Position numbers and translations under genes: made by a program. DNA of 35,834 nucleotides from Nodosilinea sp. WJT8-NPBG4 (GTDB taxonomy: Bacteria > Cyanobacteriota > Cyanobacteriia > Phormidesmidales > Phormidesmidaceae), in contig JAHHHQ010000007.1 in assembly GCA_019359285.1 (NCBI GenBank), forward strand, positions 1 to 35,834. The letters run 5' to 3'. The stretch's first letter is position 1. The number at the start of each line of letters is the position of its first letter. A model generated the notes under the pieces. The model was not told the DNA's origin, did no database searches, and was given only the letters and a program-made list of their open reading frames with translations. Positions 7,401 through 14,570 of this stretch are shown here, piece by piece.

Positions 7401-8160
7401 AGGGGTAGCGGGGGTCGTCGGGCAGGGTGCTATCCAGGCTCAGCGGGCGCACGGCATCTTGCCCTAGCACTTCGGAGGCGATCGCATAGCTAATGCCGTC
7501 GTTGCCCAGCTCGCGCACCACCGCAGCGGTGTCGTCCTCCTCTACCTGCACAGCGTTGTCGCCGGTCTCAAAGGGCTGTGTCTGAAAGATTTCATAGTCA
7601 GCCAGGGCCAAACGGGTGGAGCTTTCAACTGGGCGATCGACAAACCGCAGCGGCACGTTGGGGCCACCCAACTGCGACCAGTTGGTGATTTCGCCGCGAA
7701 AAATGGCGGCAAAGTTCTCAAAGGTCAAATCGCCCCGAAACGGGTTGTCGCGCCCCACGATGATGGCAATTTTTTCCCGCGCCACCGGAATTGAAGTAAG
7801 ACTGGGATCTTCCTCGGCGTCACTGAGCGATCGCCCCAGAGCCGCCAGATCCACGTCGCCCCCCTGTAGTGCCTGGAGCGTCTGATCGTCACCACTGGTC
7901 GACGCCACCACATCGGTATCGGGGTAGCGGGCCTCAAAGCCTTCGCCCAGGCTCTCATTGATCTCCACCATCGACGGTGACCCCTCGATCGAGAGGGTGG
8001 TGCCGGCGGGGACGCTCGGTTGCAGGGTAAAGGTTGGTGTGGGTTTCTCAGTTACCTGAGCCAGCAGCCGAGGCTCAGACCTGAGCGCATTGATCGGCAG
8101 CGCAGCCAGGGCGCTGAGCAGCGCTAGCATGGCCAGAGACGGCTTAGGAAACTGATTCAT
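4462..8160 (-). CDS. Membrane fusion protein: PstS-like domain, WD40 propeller, TM, TPR, DUF4912
   Basis: 1232 residues. Visible parts in order: signal sequence or anchor (about 8-28); periplasmic-binding fold of the phosphate-binding type (about 50-290; GSPSMVEINESLGEGFEARYP, FENFAAIFRGEITNWSQLGG, NDGISYAIAS); seven WD40 repeats (about 300-585; ends such as LRRWD, VERWS, LRNWD, LQLWS); Ser/Gly linker; membrane helix (about 623-644); acidic patch DDDDEDELEAD; TPR-like helices (about 718-870; ALIYFNQAVEA, SFNAALRLDASVVDAWIGKG, ALELDPTSAAALSGKGQALI); long Pro-rich linker; C-terminal DUF4912 domain (about 1125-1228; TLRLYDVTG, DWYLPIP, YVVEVGYLSAAGDWLAIA). The layout suggests an outside ligand-binding/propeller half and an inside TPR/DUF4912 half, that is, a sensor or scaffold. 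Function is unknown and no pst transport genes are nearby. Confidence 0.85.
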   Translation of the reverse strand: MNQFPKPSLAMLALLSALAALPINALRSEPRLLAQVTEKPTPTFTLQPSVPAGTTLSIEGSPSMVEINESLGEGFEARYPDTDVVASTSGDDQTLQALQGGDVDLAALGRSLSDAEEDPSLTSIPVAREKIAIIVGRDNPFRGDLTFENFAAIFRGEITNWSQLGGPNVPLRFVDRPVESSTRLALADYEIFQTQPFETGDNAVQVEEDDTAAVVRELGNDGISYAIASEVLGQDAVRPLSLDSTLPDDPRYPYSQPRNYIYQGQPSLPVEAFLGFATSDEGQAAVAEAQQTARANVTVGASKLPGGVALAPDGQFMVRGTEDGQLQWLDADGNLTKTVVADAHQGAVSTVVISPDGQAIISSGADGTLRRWDRSGNPIGEPIEGQGGPILALAVSPDGQTLASGSADGTVERWSVADGTRVGEPIAAPGGPVQALHYAVGGQTLITGSRDGNLGVWNADGTAAGQSANAHPEGVTTITSSPDGQVLTTTGGDGSLRNWDRSTLQPRGNTIQAHGDRVSAVAYSPDGRTLATAGADSTLQLWSADGSKQLAEPVQLNEPAASLGYTPEGLLVVGGSDRQVELRNDQGELVSNSESGAGSGDSNGPLTGLSDFWQHLRNLPPSAWWMLAAIPALLLLFGIAGSLFSKDDDDEDELEADGDRGTAVGLIPGPDINFSKVSSQPPADRPVLPPDLPEVGALPPEAELVPSGEYPGALPPDKLEQARTDLAEGRRLMREGRYDNALIYFNQAVEATEVERRKTDATEPAAGGINAIAAQAQAERGNALALLGQANDAMDSFNAALRLDASVVDAWIGKGRLLNTMARYEESLFCFDTALELDPTSAAALSGKGQALIAMGRQSEGQACLDRAAAMSNGDSTWELPGVDVAPPDAGVSIAGASEIGSTSGSGTVVPEYAPPVDYGYDPDVPMELQQMVQGLPSADVEMVGTSSLSFDVPPDLAAEAAELPDRAEDASAVAPGSLPTAPISVPDGDIPASSSPEIMVSEPVPSTLEEELLSQVRLGNAAPVEANPTALPMDNNGTAAAATMPPLRPAPMPVPPPVVLEPGDYVPPPTEVSGSEDLSGLEGLPPEVVAALASIPPSSPDSFGVVPTSPEPLLEEVDDTAAASWIRLSIDQDGGRFYAVWQIDEGDRAQIKADGGETMTLRLYDVTGRATQAPLPPAVVEQRCRDDFAQDWYLPIPQWDRIYVVEVGYLSAAGDWLAIAQSIEVAAISAA

Positions 8161-8291
8161 GGCGGTACCCAGAGGTCAGTAAACGATCTGCTAAAGGATA
8201 CACGCTGGGGCGGGGGTTGGAAGGATTTTTTGCCGGGCAGGAGAGGGAGGTTGGCCCATGCAGCGGCTAGAGTAGAGGCACTTTGTTGGGC

Positions 8292-8615
8292 ATGGCCATG
8301 GTCGTTGTTGTTTTTGTTGTGGCGGGTCTGCTGGCCTTTGGCCTGTCGTTCTGGCTGACTCGACGGCTCCAGCGCCCTCGCCCAGCGACGAGTCAAAAAG
8401 CTCCTGCTGGCTTGCAGGGGCGATCGCCGCAAAATGGGGCTAGTTTCCCCTCCTTCCAAAACCCGCCCGCCGGCGCCCCAGCCACCGACCTCGATTGCCA
8501 GGTGCGTGACCTGCTGGGCCAGGGCCGGCTGATCGATGCCGTTAAACGGGTTAGAGAGGTCAACGGCTGCAGCCTGGGCGACGCCAAAGCCTATGTTGCG
8601 GAGCGGCTGCCCTAG
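8292..8615 (+). CDS. Small membrane protein with ribosomal L7/L12 C-terminal-like tail
   Basis: 107 residues. The ATG at 8292 is preferred over TTG 8283; ATG 8298 is also possible. A hydrophobic helix (about 3-22, VVVVFVVAGLLAFGLSF) is followed by RR and a Pro/Gly/Ser linker. The C-terminal 40 residues (QVRDLLGQGRLIDAVKRVRE, then NGCSLGDAKAYVAERL) resemble the helix-strand segment of the L7/L12 C-terminal domain (xxKIxxIKxVRExTGLGLKEAKxLV). Proteins of this form in cyanobacteria are conserved but uncharacterised. It is divergent from the large fusion gene, with 131 nt between them. Confidence 0.65.
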   Translation: MAMVVVVFVVAGLLAFGLSFWLTRRLQRPRPATSQKAPAGLQGRSPQNGASFPSFQNPPAGAPATDLDCQVRDLLGQGRLIDAVKRVREVNGCSLGDAKAYVAERLP

Positions 8616-8653
8616 GCTAGGGTTACCTCCTCAATCAGCGCTGGGACGAACCC

Positions 8654-8673
8654 TTGCCCTCCTGCTAGGGCAA
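8654..8673 (+). terminator. Hairpin after the small membrane protein gene
   Basis: TTGCCCT (8654-8660) and AGGGCAA (8667-8673) form a perfect 7-bp stem with a 6-nt loop. There is no T tract, so termination is only possible, and it lies 38 nt past the stop codon. Confidence 0.35.
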
Positions 8674-8722
8674 ATCGCGATAAGCTGATAGGGGCTTGAT
8701 TTTGCTTACCAGCAGGCGACCT

Positions 8723-9178
8723 ATGGCACTACGTGGGATCTTCACCGCTCTTTTAATCGCGGGCCTTTGGCTTATTAGCGGAGCCGGTCTAACGGCCCAA
8801 GCCTTGACTCCCGTTGAAATCAGCGATCTCAGCTACGCCCCCTGCCCCCCCGACTACGCTGAGGGCATGGTGGCCGCCGGCTCAATTCAGAAAGCGAAGT
8901 GTTTTTTAATTACCGGCAAAGCGATTAACCGCACCGGCAAGTCAGTAATCGACGCCGACATTTTTGGCCGCATTTTTGACGCCGACGACAATCCCGTCAT
9001 GCAGAACCGAGGGCGATTGGGCGGCATTCCAGAAGTTCCCCCCGGCGAGAGCCCCTTTGAACTGCGGATTTCCGTAGCCGCCAGCCAGCCCGAGCCGCTC
9101 AAGCTTAAGCAGTTTAAGGCCTCAGGGTTCAGCGCTACCGTGCGTCAGTTTTCTGAGACCCCCTCGGCACGACAGTAG
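8723..9178 (+). CDS. Exported protein with FxLYD-like beta-sandwich domain, function unknown
   Basis: 151 residues from ATG 8723; a TTG at 8696 would only add residues before a clear signal peptide. The signal runs over about 1-30 (GIFTALLIAGLWLISGAGLT, cleavage near AQA). The mature part (KCFLITGKAINRTGKSVIDA, FGRIFDADDNPV, VPPGESPFELRI) has the alternating pattern of FxLYD-type domains, in which a tail-added beta sandwich compares like a secreted interaction module. No catalytic motif is seen. It is placed between the small membrane protein and the kinase gene and converges on the latter with a 64-nt gap. Confidence 0.7.
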   Translation: MALRGIFTALLIAGLWLISGAGLTAQALTPVEISDLSYAPCPPDYAEGMVAAGSIQKAKCFLITGKAINRTGKSVIDADIFGRIFDADDNPVMQNRGRLGGIPEVPPGESPFELRISVAASQPEPLKLKQFKASGFSATVRQFSETPSARQ

Positions 9179-9242
9179 CCTCCGCTCGGTATCCCAACAA
9201 GTTTGGCTGTCCCAAATCCCAAGACGCACCCGATCGCCCCTA

Positions 9243-11126
9243 CTAGGCGGCCTCAAAACACCAAAAGCGAATGGTTTGATCGGCGCTGGTACTGACCAAC
9301 ATGCGGCTGTCGGGGGTAAAGGCGATCGCCCGTACGCCCCAAGCGTGGCGCAGCTGAGTAGTTTGGCCTAGCCCTTGCAGGTTGTCCAGGGTCAAGTGAC
9401 CATCGTCTGCCCCGATTGCCAGCCAGTGCCCATTAGGGCTAATCGCCAAGGCCGTGATTGGGCTAGGAGCCTTGTGGATCACCAGTCCCTGGTCAGGATT
9501 CTCGCCGCTCCAGACCTGAACGTGGCCTTCGCGATCGCCGCTGATAATGCTGCCATCTTGAGGATGGCAGGCGAGGGCTGTGATCGGAGCCTTGGGGGCC
9601 GTGAGAGTGCGAGTCAGTCGCCCCGAGGGCAATGACCAGAGGCGCAGGGTGCGATCGCGCCCCCCACTCACCAGCAGATTCCCCACAACATCCACCGCCA
9701 GCGCCGTCACCTGGTCTTGGTGGTGCACCAGCATCTTTGGCCCATCTCCCCTATCGAGCGCCCACAGGTGAATGCGCCCGTCACCGCTGCCCACCGCCAG
9801 GGTATCGCCCGGCGGGGCAATCAGCAGTGAAGAAATTTGCCAGCTTGACACCGGCAATTTCTGGCCAGTGTAATCGTCTAAATTCCACCGGATCAGCTGA
9901 CTGTCTTCGCCACCACTGACGATCGCATCTCCAGCGTAGGTAAACGCCACCGCGTTAACGGCACCACGATGGCCCACGCCTAGCAGGCCCAGCGATCGCC
10001 GAAAGGTGTGAATCAACTCTCCGTTGGTGCAGTCCCACAAGCGCACAGAGCCATCGGAGCAGGCAGCAGCGATCGCCCTCCCGTTCGGACTCATCGCCAG
10101 GCCATTGGCCACAATCCCCGGCAGGCTGAGGGCAAACCGCTGCTCCCAGACCGGGAGGGCATTCAGCGACTTGGTTAAAACTTGGGGCAACTTTGATGCT
10201 TTGGCACCCAGAGCCAGACCGCCCCAGCGCAGGTCGGCCAGCACCTCCTGAGCATTGCTGTAGCGCTCTTGCAGGCGGCGGTTAACCATACGCTCCAACA
10301 CACGCCCCAGAGCAGGGCTGGTGGGCGCTGTCACGTAGGGCCGCCATACCCAGGCATCATCACTGACAGAATACAGATCGAAAGGGTGCAGCCCAGTAAG
10401 CAGGTGCAGGCAGGTCACCCCCAGACTGAAAATGTCGCTAGCGTAGACCGCCTTACCTAAGGCCTGCTCAGGAGCGGAATACCCTGCACTGCCGATTACC
10501 GTAGCGGTGCGTTTGAGCTGCTCGGGATCAGCGATCGCCTTCGCCGACCCAAAATCCACCAGTGCCAAAGGTTGCGGCGACGGAGGCACAATGATATTCG
10601 CGGGCTTGATGTCGCGATGAATAACGCTGTGGTCGTGGATGTAGGCCAGCACCGGCAGCAGCTCGTAGAGCACTCGCTGCGCTAGGGTTTCACCACTCAG
10701 GTTGGAGGACCGTTGAATCAGCTGGTCGAGGTTGGGGCCAGGGATGTATTCCTGCACCAAAAACTGACCTTGGGCGTTGTCAATCACATCTAGCAGAGCA
10801 GGAATTTGAGGGTGCTGACCCAGGGTAGCCAGGCGATCGGCCTCCCGGTGAAAGCGATCGCGCCTTTCTCCGCGATCGCTGCCCACTGCCAAGGTCATCT
10901 GCTTGACCACACAAACGGCTGGCGGATCGCTGCTCTCATCCACCGCCAGGTACGTGCGCCCAAACCCGCCTTGGCCAAGGACCTGCTGACAGCGATAGCG
11001 ATCGGCTATCCGCAACGACTGACCGCAGGCTGTGCAGACCCTAGCCCTATCCCCATTCTCAGGCTGTGGACAAGCAGGGTTGACGCAAAGAGTGGTCAAA
11101 GGATGGCTCGATTCACTATCCAGCAA
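9243..11126 (-). CDS. Serine/threonine protein kinase with N-terminal zinc motif and WD40 propeller
   Basis: 627 residues. C14/C19 and C31/C34 form a probable zinc ribbon. Kinase domain about 44-300: glycine loop GQGGFGRT (51-58), lysine K75 (VVKQM), catalytic loop HRDIKPANI (170-178), DFG at 191-193, APE at 218-220. Essential residues are all present, so it should be active. The C-terminal half (about 330-625) carries seven WD40 repeats (VRLWD, IRWNL, IHLWA, LRLWS, VQVWS, LTLDN, IRFWC), enough to close one propeller. No transmembrane helix is seen between kinase and propeller, so a cytosolic location is predicted. This is the zinc-ribbon/PknB-type/WD40 kinase layout common in cyanobacteria. 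Substrates are unknown. Confidence 0.93.
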   Translation of the reverse strand: MLDSESSHPLTTLCVNPACPQPENGDRARVCTACGQSLRIADRYRCQQVLGQGGFGRTYLAVDESSDPPAVCVVKQMTLAVGSDRGERRDRFHREADRLATLGQHPQIPALLDVIDNAQGQFLVQEYIPGPNLDQLIQRSSNLSGETLAQRVLYELLPVLAYIHDHSVIHRDIKPANIIVPPSPQPLALVDFGSAKAIADPEQLKRTATVIGSAGYSAPEQALGKAVYASDIFSLGVTCLHLLTGLHPFDLYSVSDDAWVWRPYVTAPTSPALGRVLERMVNRRLQERYSNAQEVLADLRWGGLALGAKASKLPQVLTKSLNALPVWEQRFALSLPGIVANGLAMSPNGRAIAAACSDGSVRLWDCTNGELIHTFRRSLGLLGVGHRGAVNAVAFTYAGDAIVSGGEDSQLIRWNLDDYTGQKLPVSSWQISSLLIAPPGDTLAVGSGDGRIHLWALDRGDGPKMLVHHQDQVTALAVDVVGNLLVSGGRDRTLRLWSLPSGRLTRTLTAPKAPITALACHPQDGSIISGDREGHVQVWSGENPDQGLVIHKAPSPITALAISPNGHWLAIGADDGHLTLDNLQGLGQTTQLRHAWGVRAIAFTPDSRMLVSTSADQTIRFWCFEAA

Positions 11127-11151
11127 TCTGCGATGTCAGAAATTTCATGCT

Positions 11152-11180
11152 GGTGGGCACTGCCCACCCTACCGTAGGGT
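11152..11180. repeat. Two overlapping perfect hairpins
   Basis: GGTGGGC-ACT-GCCCACC (11152-11168) and ACCCTAC-C-GTAGGGT (11166-11180) share three bases, so only one can form fully at a time. They lie between ycf34 and the kinase gene, 26 nt upstream of the kinase start. The form is typical of dispersed palindromic repeats of cyanobacteria. Confidence 0.65.
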
Positions 11181-11194
11181 GACGCGGGGAGACT

Positions 11195-11236
11195 AACCCG
11201 CCTACCCATCCACCCAACTACTCATCCACCCCCTAG
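11195..11236. repeat. CCCATCCAC-type intergenic repeat, copy C
   Basis: CCTACCCATCCAC (11201-11213) is identical to the reverse complement of 2764-2776, followed by ACTCATCCACCCCC. It ends in the ycf34 stop codon region, as copy A ends at the anti-sigma stop codon. Confidence 0.6.
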
Positions 11237-11481
11237 GTCGGCACCAACTCACCCGGGCGCAGCTTGGCCCACTTACCCTGTTCTGCAACAAAGCTGTCGC
11301 AGCCGACTACGTCAAACTCCTGTTCAACCCCGTCATCGAGCATACGAATGTTGGCGTTGACCGTAGGATTCACTGCCTCGAAGCTGGGGGAATCGGTCAA
11401 ATGAGGTTGTTTGTGCAGCTCTTCCACCGCGTGATAGGTGGTGCAGCGATCGACGTAGTGACAGTTTACACAAATGCACAT
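11233..11481 (-). CDS. ycf34: Ycf34 family iron-sulfur protein
   Basis: 82 residues. The start is at ATG 11481 because family members begin MCICVNC; the longer frame from 11523 adds 14 unconserved residues. The cysteine set C2, C4, C7, C13 (MCICVNCHYVDRCTTYH) is the family signature. In Synechocystis Ycf34 is known to bind an iron-sulfur cluster and to affect photosynthetic electron transport at the thylakoid membrane. The C-terminal pattern VVGCDSFVAEQGKWAKLRPG also fits the family. The gene is divergent from the tRNA nucleotidyltransferase gene and precedes the kinase on the same strand. Confidence 0.9.
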   Translation of the reverse strand: MCICVNCHYVDRCTTYHAVEELHKQPHLTDSPSFEAVNPTVNANIRMLDDGVEQEFDVVGCDSFVAEQGKWAKLRPGELVPT

Positions 11482-11663
11482 AGCACGCCCCCAGCAGGAA
11501 CACAGCAAGGTCAAAGCTGACATCTCCAGTCTAGCCAGCCCTCAGCTAAATGGCCGTCATTCTCAAGGCAGTAAAGGGCTTTTACCGTAATGGGGATGCG
11601 TTTTCTGGTAGTCTAACTCAAGTTTTTTGAATGTCCCGGCGGCCCAGCTCAGATGTTGCAAAA

Positions 11664-11686
11664 TGAAAACCCAAGCTGGGTTTTCA
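11664..11686. repeat. 10-bp perfect inverted repeat upstream of the nucleotidyltransferase gene
   Basis: TGAAAACCCA (11664-11673), AGC, TGGGTTTTCA (11677-11686). It could be a regulator site or a leader hairpin. There is no long T tract on either side. Confidence 0.6.
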
Positions 11687-11787
11687 GCTGTTCTCTGCGG
11701 GGCCAGGGTGTCAAGACTAAAAAACCCTGTTGTAATGAAAGAAATGAGGGTTCATTGAATCCAACGCTATCACCCTTCTCCCTCGCA

Positions 11788-13047
11788 GTGGCTACTGAGA
11801 AATCGGCGCTTTCGCCAAAAACCTGGCCCTTCAGCGTGTCGCTACTGCCACAGCAAGCCTACTTGGTGGGGGGAAGTGTCAGAGATGCCCTGCTGCATCG
11901 CCAGGCCGACTATCTAGACCTCGATTTTGTGCTGCCTGAGCGGGCGATCGCCACCGCACAATCCATCGCCCAGCACTACAGCGCGGGCTTTGTGGTGCTC
12001 GACACCGAGCACCAGATTGCCCGGGTGGTGTTTCCTAGCGCCACCGTTGACTTTGCCCAGCAGGTGGGGCCGACGATTTACTCCGACCTACACCGGCGCG
12101 ACTTTACGATCAACGCGATCGCCTACAGTCCCCACAGCGAGACCCTGCTCGACCCCCTCGACGGTTGCGCCGATCTGGCGCGCAAAACCCTCTGCATGGT
12201 CGCCGCCGAAAACCTTAAAGACGACCCCCTGCGCCTGCTGCGGGCCTACCGCCAGGCCGCCCAGCTGGGCTTTAGCCTCGACCCTACGACTCAGCAAACT
12301 ATTCGTGGCCTAGCTTCAGCCCTGGGGCGCATGGCGGCTGAGCGGGTGCGCGGTGAGCTAGACTGCCTGCTCAGCCAGCCCGAAGGGTCTACCCTGCTGA
12401 GTCTGGCCTGGCAGGACGGCCTGCTGCAAACCTGGCTACCTGAGGTCGATCGCCCCCATCTAGACCGTCTGGCCACCATTGACCAACTGGCGGCCCAGTA
12501 CCATAAGCGCTGGCCCAATTTTTCCTACCTGCTGCACAGCTGGGTCAAAGAACAGACTACCCCCGGCCTGCACCGCAGCTGGCTCAAGGCGGTCAAGCTC
12601 AGTCAGCTGCTGCCCCCCGACCTGGCCAGCGCCGAGACAACCCTGGCAAAACTCAAGTACAGCCGTGCCGAGCAGCAGGCGGTGCTGAGCATTCTCAGGG
12701 GTTGGCAGTACCTACATCAGCACCAGAGCGATACACTGCTACCCCCCGGCCAGCAGTATCAGTTGTTCAGAACTGCCGGGGCAGGCTTTGGGGGCGTTGC
12801 CCTGCTGAGTCTAGCCTACGGTGTGCCCGAGGCCTTGATATTGCCGCTGGTGGAGCGATACCTCACCCCCAACGACCCCGTTGCCCATCCCCAGCCCCTA
12901 GTTACAGGCAAGGACCTGGTGCAAGGGCTTGCCCTCAAACCAGGTCCTAAAATTGGTGAGCTGTTAGAGGCCGTTCATCTAGCCCAGGCTGAGGGGCTAG
13001 TGAGCAGCCGCGAAGAAGCCCTCAAGTGGGTCAAGCAGCAGCTCTAG
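11788..13047 (+). CDS. CCA tRNA nucleotidyltransferase / poly(A) polymerase family
   Basis: About 419 residues. The class II nucleotidyltransferase head shows YLVGGSVRDALL, then LDLDFV with the metal-binding aspartates, DLHRRDFTINAIAY, and DDPLRLLRAYRQAAQLGF of the neck. It adds or repairs 3' CCA on tRNA, or adds poly(A); cyanobacterial paralogues differ in this. The frame is open to ATG 11653, but relatives start about nine residues before the LSPxxWPFS motif, which points to GTG 11788; TTG 11755 has a GAGGG upstream and remains possible. The frame stops 10 nt before the convergent acidic protein gene. The C-terminal VTGKDLVQGLALKPGPKIGE segment is also family-typical. Confidence 0.88.
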   Translation: MATEKSALSPKTWPFSVSLLPQQAYLVGGSVRDALLHRQADYLDLDFVLPERAIATAQSIAQHYSAGFVVLDTEHQIARVVFPSATVDFAQQVGPTIYSDLHRRDFTINAIAYSPHSETLLDPLDGCADLARKTLCMVAAENLKDDPLRLLRAYRQAAQLGFSLDPTTQQTIRGLASALGRMAAERVRGELDCLLSQPEGSTLLSLAWQDGLLQTWLPEVDRPHLDRLATIDQLAAQYHKRWPNFSYLLHSWVKEQTTPGLHRSWLKAVKLSQLLPPDLASAETTLAKLKYSRAEQQAVLSILRGWQYLHQHQSDTLLPPGQQYQLFRTAGAGFGGVALLSLAYGVPEALILPLVERYLTPNDPVAHPQPLVTGKDLVQGLALKPGPKIGELLEAVHLAQAEGLVSSREEALKWVKQQL

Positions 13048-13057
13048 CCCCAGACGT

Positions 13058-13687
13058 TTAGCTACCCGGGGTAACCTCAGTCTCTTCTTCGTCGGTGGTT
13101 TCGGCTTCAGAGGCGTCAACTGCGTCGGGGGTCTCGTCGACGGTTACTTCAGGAGCAACCTCTTCAACGACGGCCTCGGAGTCAACCTCATCGGTGGAGG
13201 CTTCGTCGTCAGCAGGGTCTTCTGCTTCAGCATCAACGGTGTCGGTGGTCTCTTCGGTAGCCGCTTCAGGGGCAACCTCTTCACCGGTGGTTTCTTCGGT
13301 CACCGTTTCAGAATCAGCTTCGTCAACGGTGGTCTCTTCAGTCGCCGTTTCGGGGTCAGTTTCTTCAGTCAGGATGTCAGGGGTCGCAGCTTCGATCGCA
13401 GCCTCACGCTCGGCATCAAGTTCAGCCTCGATCGCCTCAACATCGACCGTGGGAGCACCATCAGGGGTTGCGGCTTCGATCCCCGCTTCGCGCTCAGCAT
13501 CGAGTTCAGCTTCGATTGCTTCAACGTCAACCGTGGGGGTGGCGGCTTCGGTCTCGGGGGCAACGGTTTCAGTGCCTTCGGTTACGACTTCGGCCTTAGG
13601 GTCTTCGGCCTGGACAGGCAGACCTAGGGCCAGGCCAGCGAGGGTGAGGCTACCGGCAGCGAGGGCAAGCTTACGGTAAATCGTCAT
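13058..13687 (-). CDS. Exported acidic Thr/Glu-rich repeat protein, function unknown
   Basis: 209 residues with a signal peptide (about 1-27, ending PVQA-E). The mature part is almost only E, T, A, D, V, P and S. It contains one near-perfect tandem pair of 28 residues (PTVDVEAIEAELDAEREA core, starting near 50 and 78) with the look of a short amphipathic helix, then TEETT-type repeats to the end. No cysteine or aromatic core exists, so it is probably disordered and strongly negative. A good ribosome site (AGGAGAG) precedes the ATG. A 194-codon frame on the opposite strand is its mirror, caused by the biased composition. Possible roles: surface layer or cation-binding; none can be shown. Confidence 0.75.
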   Translation of the reverse strand: MTIYRKLALAAGSLTLAGLALGLPVQAEDPKAEVVTEGTETVAPETEAATPTVDVEAIEAELDAEREAGIEAATPDGAPTVDVEAIEAELDAEREAAIEAATPDILTEETDPETATEETTVDEADSETVTEETTGEEVAPEAATEETTDTVDAEAEDPADDEASTDEVDSEAVVEEVAPEVTVDETPDAVDASEAETTDEEETEVTPGS

Positions 13688-14076
13688 AATGTCTCTCCTG
13701 AAAAAGCGTCTTCCAATGCGCTTGGGAAGCTAATGTTACAAATGTGCTACAAAAACTACTCCCAACGCTTGGTGAACTTATCACAGGGTTTGGGGCACAG
13801 CCAAAGGTGTTAAGGAAGAAGTATAAAGTTTTGATTAAGCGATTGGAATAACTTTTGGTCAAGGCTCCGGCCGGGAACTTTTGCCGCAGCCGAGCCATCT
13901 AAGGGTGATCGATCGCCGCCACTTTAGTTAAGAAACATTGAAAAAGGCTACATTACCCAAGGAGGCAGTCTACGCCGCAGCCGCATTTTTTGGGAATGCT
14001 AAGCGTTGGTAAAGCTGGTCTCACCCGCTCTGTAATCAGCCTGAACTGATCCTGTCTACCCCATTTCCTGCTGCCC
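13688..14076. other. 389-bp divergent intergenic region
   Basis: It separates the acidic exported protein (minus) and queF (plus). A weak stem AAGCG/CGCTT followed by five T on the minus strand (about 13703-13722) lies just upstream of the acidic protein's ribosome site and might act as a leader attenuator. No preQ1 riboswitch pattern was recognised before queF. No gene is supported; the 75-codon minus frame 13671-13898 overlaps the neighbour's start and lacks features. Confidence 0.4.
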
Positions 14077-14508
14077 ATGACTATTGCTTCAGCTTCAGCC
14101 TCTCAATACGGCGATCGCGCTATTCTCCAAACCAGCGTAGACCCGCTGGAGAAATGGCCAAATCCTTCGGAGAATGTCTATACCATTCACCTAGAGCACC
14201 CAGAATTTACGGCGCTGTGCCCGCGATCGGGCTACCCAGACTTTGGCACCATTGTGGTGGACTATTGCCCAGGGCCTTGGGTGGTGGAGCTCAAGGCGTT
14301 TAAGCTCTACATCAACAGCTTTCGCGATCAGCGCATCAGCCATGAAAACGTGGCCAACCAGATTGCCGATCGCCTGTGGAACGAGCTCCAGCCCCAGGGG
14401 TTGCGGGTAATTGGCGATTACACCCGTCGCGGCGGGGTCAAGACAGTGATTACGGTCAAAAAGGGTAGCTGTGAGGAATTTGAGCCCTATACTCCGAATG
14501 TGCTTTAG
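14077..14508 (+). CDS. queF: NADPH-dependent 7-cyano-7-deazaguanine reductase
   Basis: 143 residues, the short single-domain (unimodular) QueF type. It reduces the nitrile preQ0 to the amine preQ1 in queuosine biosynthesis. The covalent catalytic cysteine is C48 with D55 (TALCPRSGYPDFGTI). The NADPH-binding QueF motif is seen as ELKAFKLYINSFRD (71-84), and H89-E90 follow (ISHENV). All needed residues are present. It is convergent with the coiled-coil gene, 62 nt between stops. No other queuosine gene is in the window. Confidence 0.95.
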   Translation: MTIASASASQYGDRAILQTSVDPLEKWPNPSENVYTIHLEHPEFTALCPRSGYPDFGTIVVDYCPGPWVVELKAFKLYINSFRDQRISHENVANQIADRLWNELQPQGLRVIGDYTRRGGVKTVITVKKGSCEEFEPYTPNVL

Positions 14509-14570
14509 AGCCCATCTGGGCCAAAGCCAAGATTTTTACGGCTGAATGTCGGACGGTTATAGAGCGACGA

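Noticed and set aside
13095..13679. 194-codon Ser/Val/Thr-rich plus-strand frame
   Set aside because: Mirror of the acidic repeat protein; composition is what the reverse complement of GAA/GAG/ACC-rich codons gives, and the minus frame has a signal peptide and ribosome site.
13671..13898. 75-codon minus-strand frame upstream of the acidic protein
   Set aside because: Overlaps the acidic protein's ribosome site and start, with no family features.
13930..14076. preQ1 riboswitch upstream of queF
   Set aside because: No recognisable class I or II preQ1 pseudoknot pattern in the leader.
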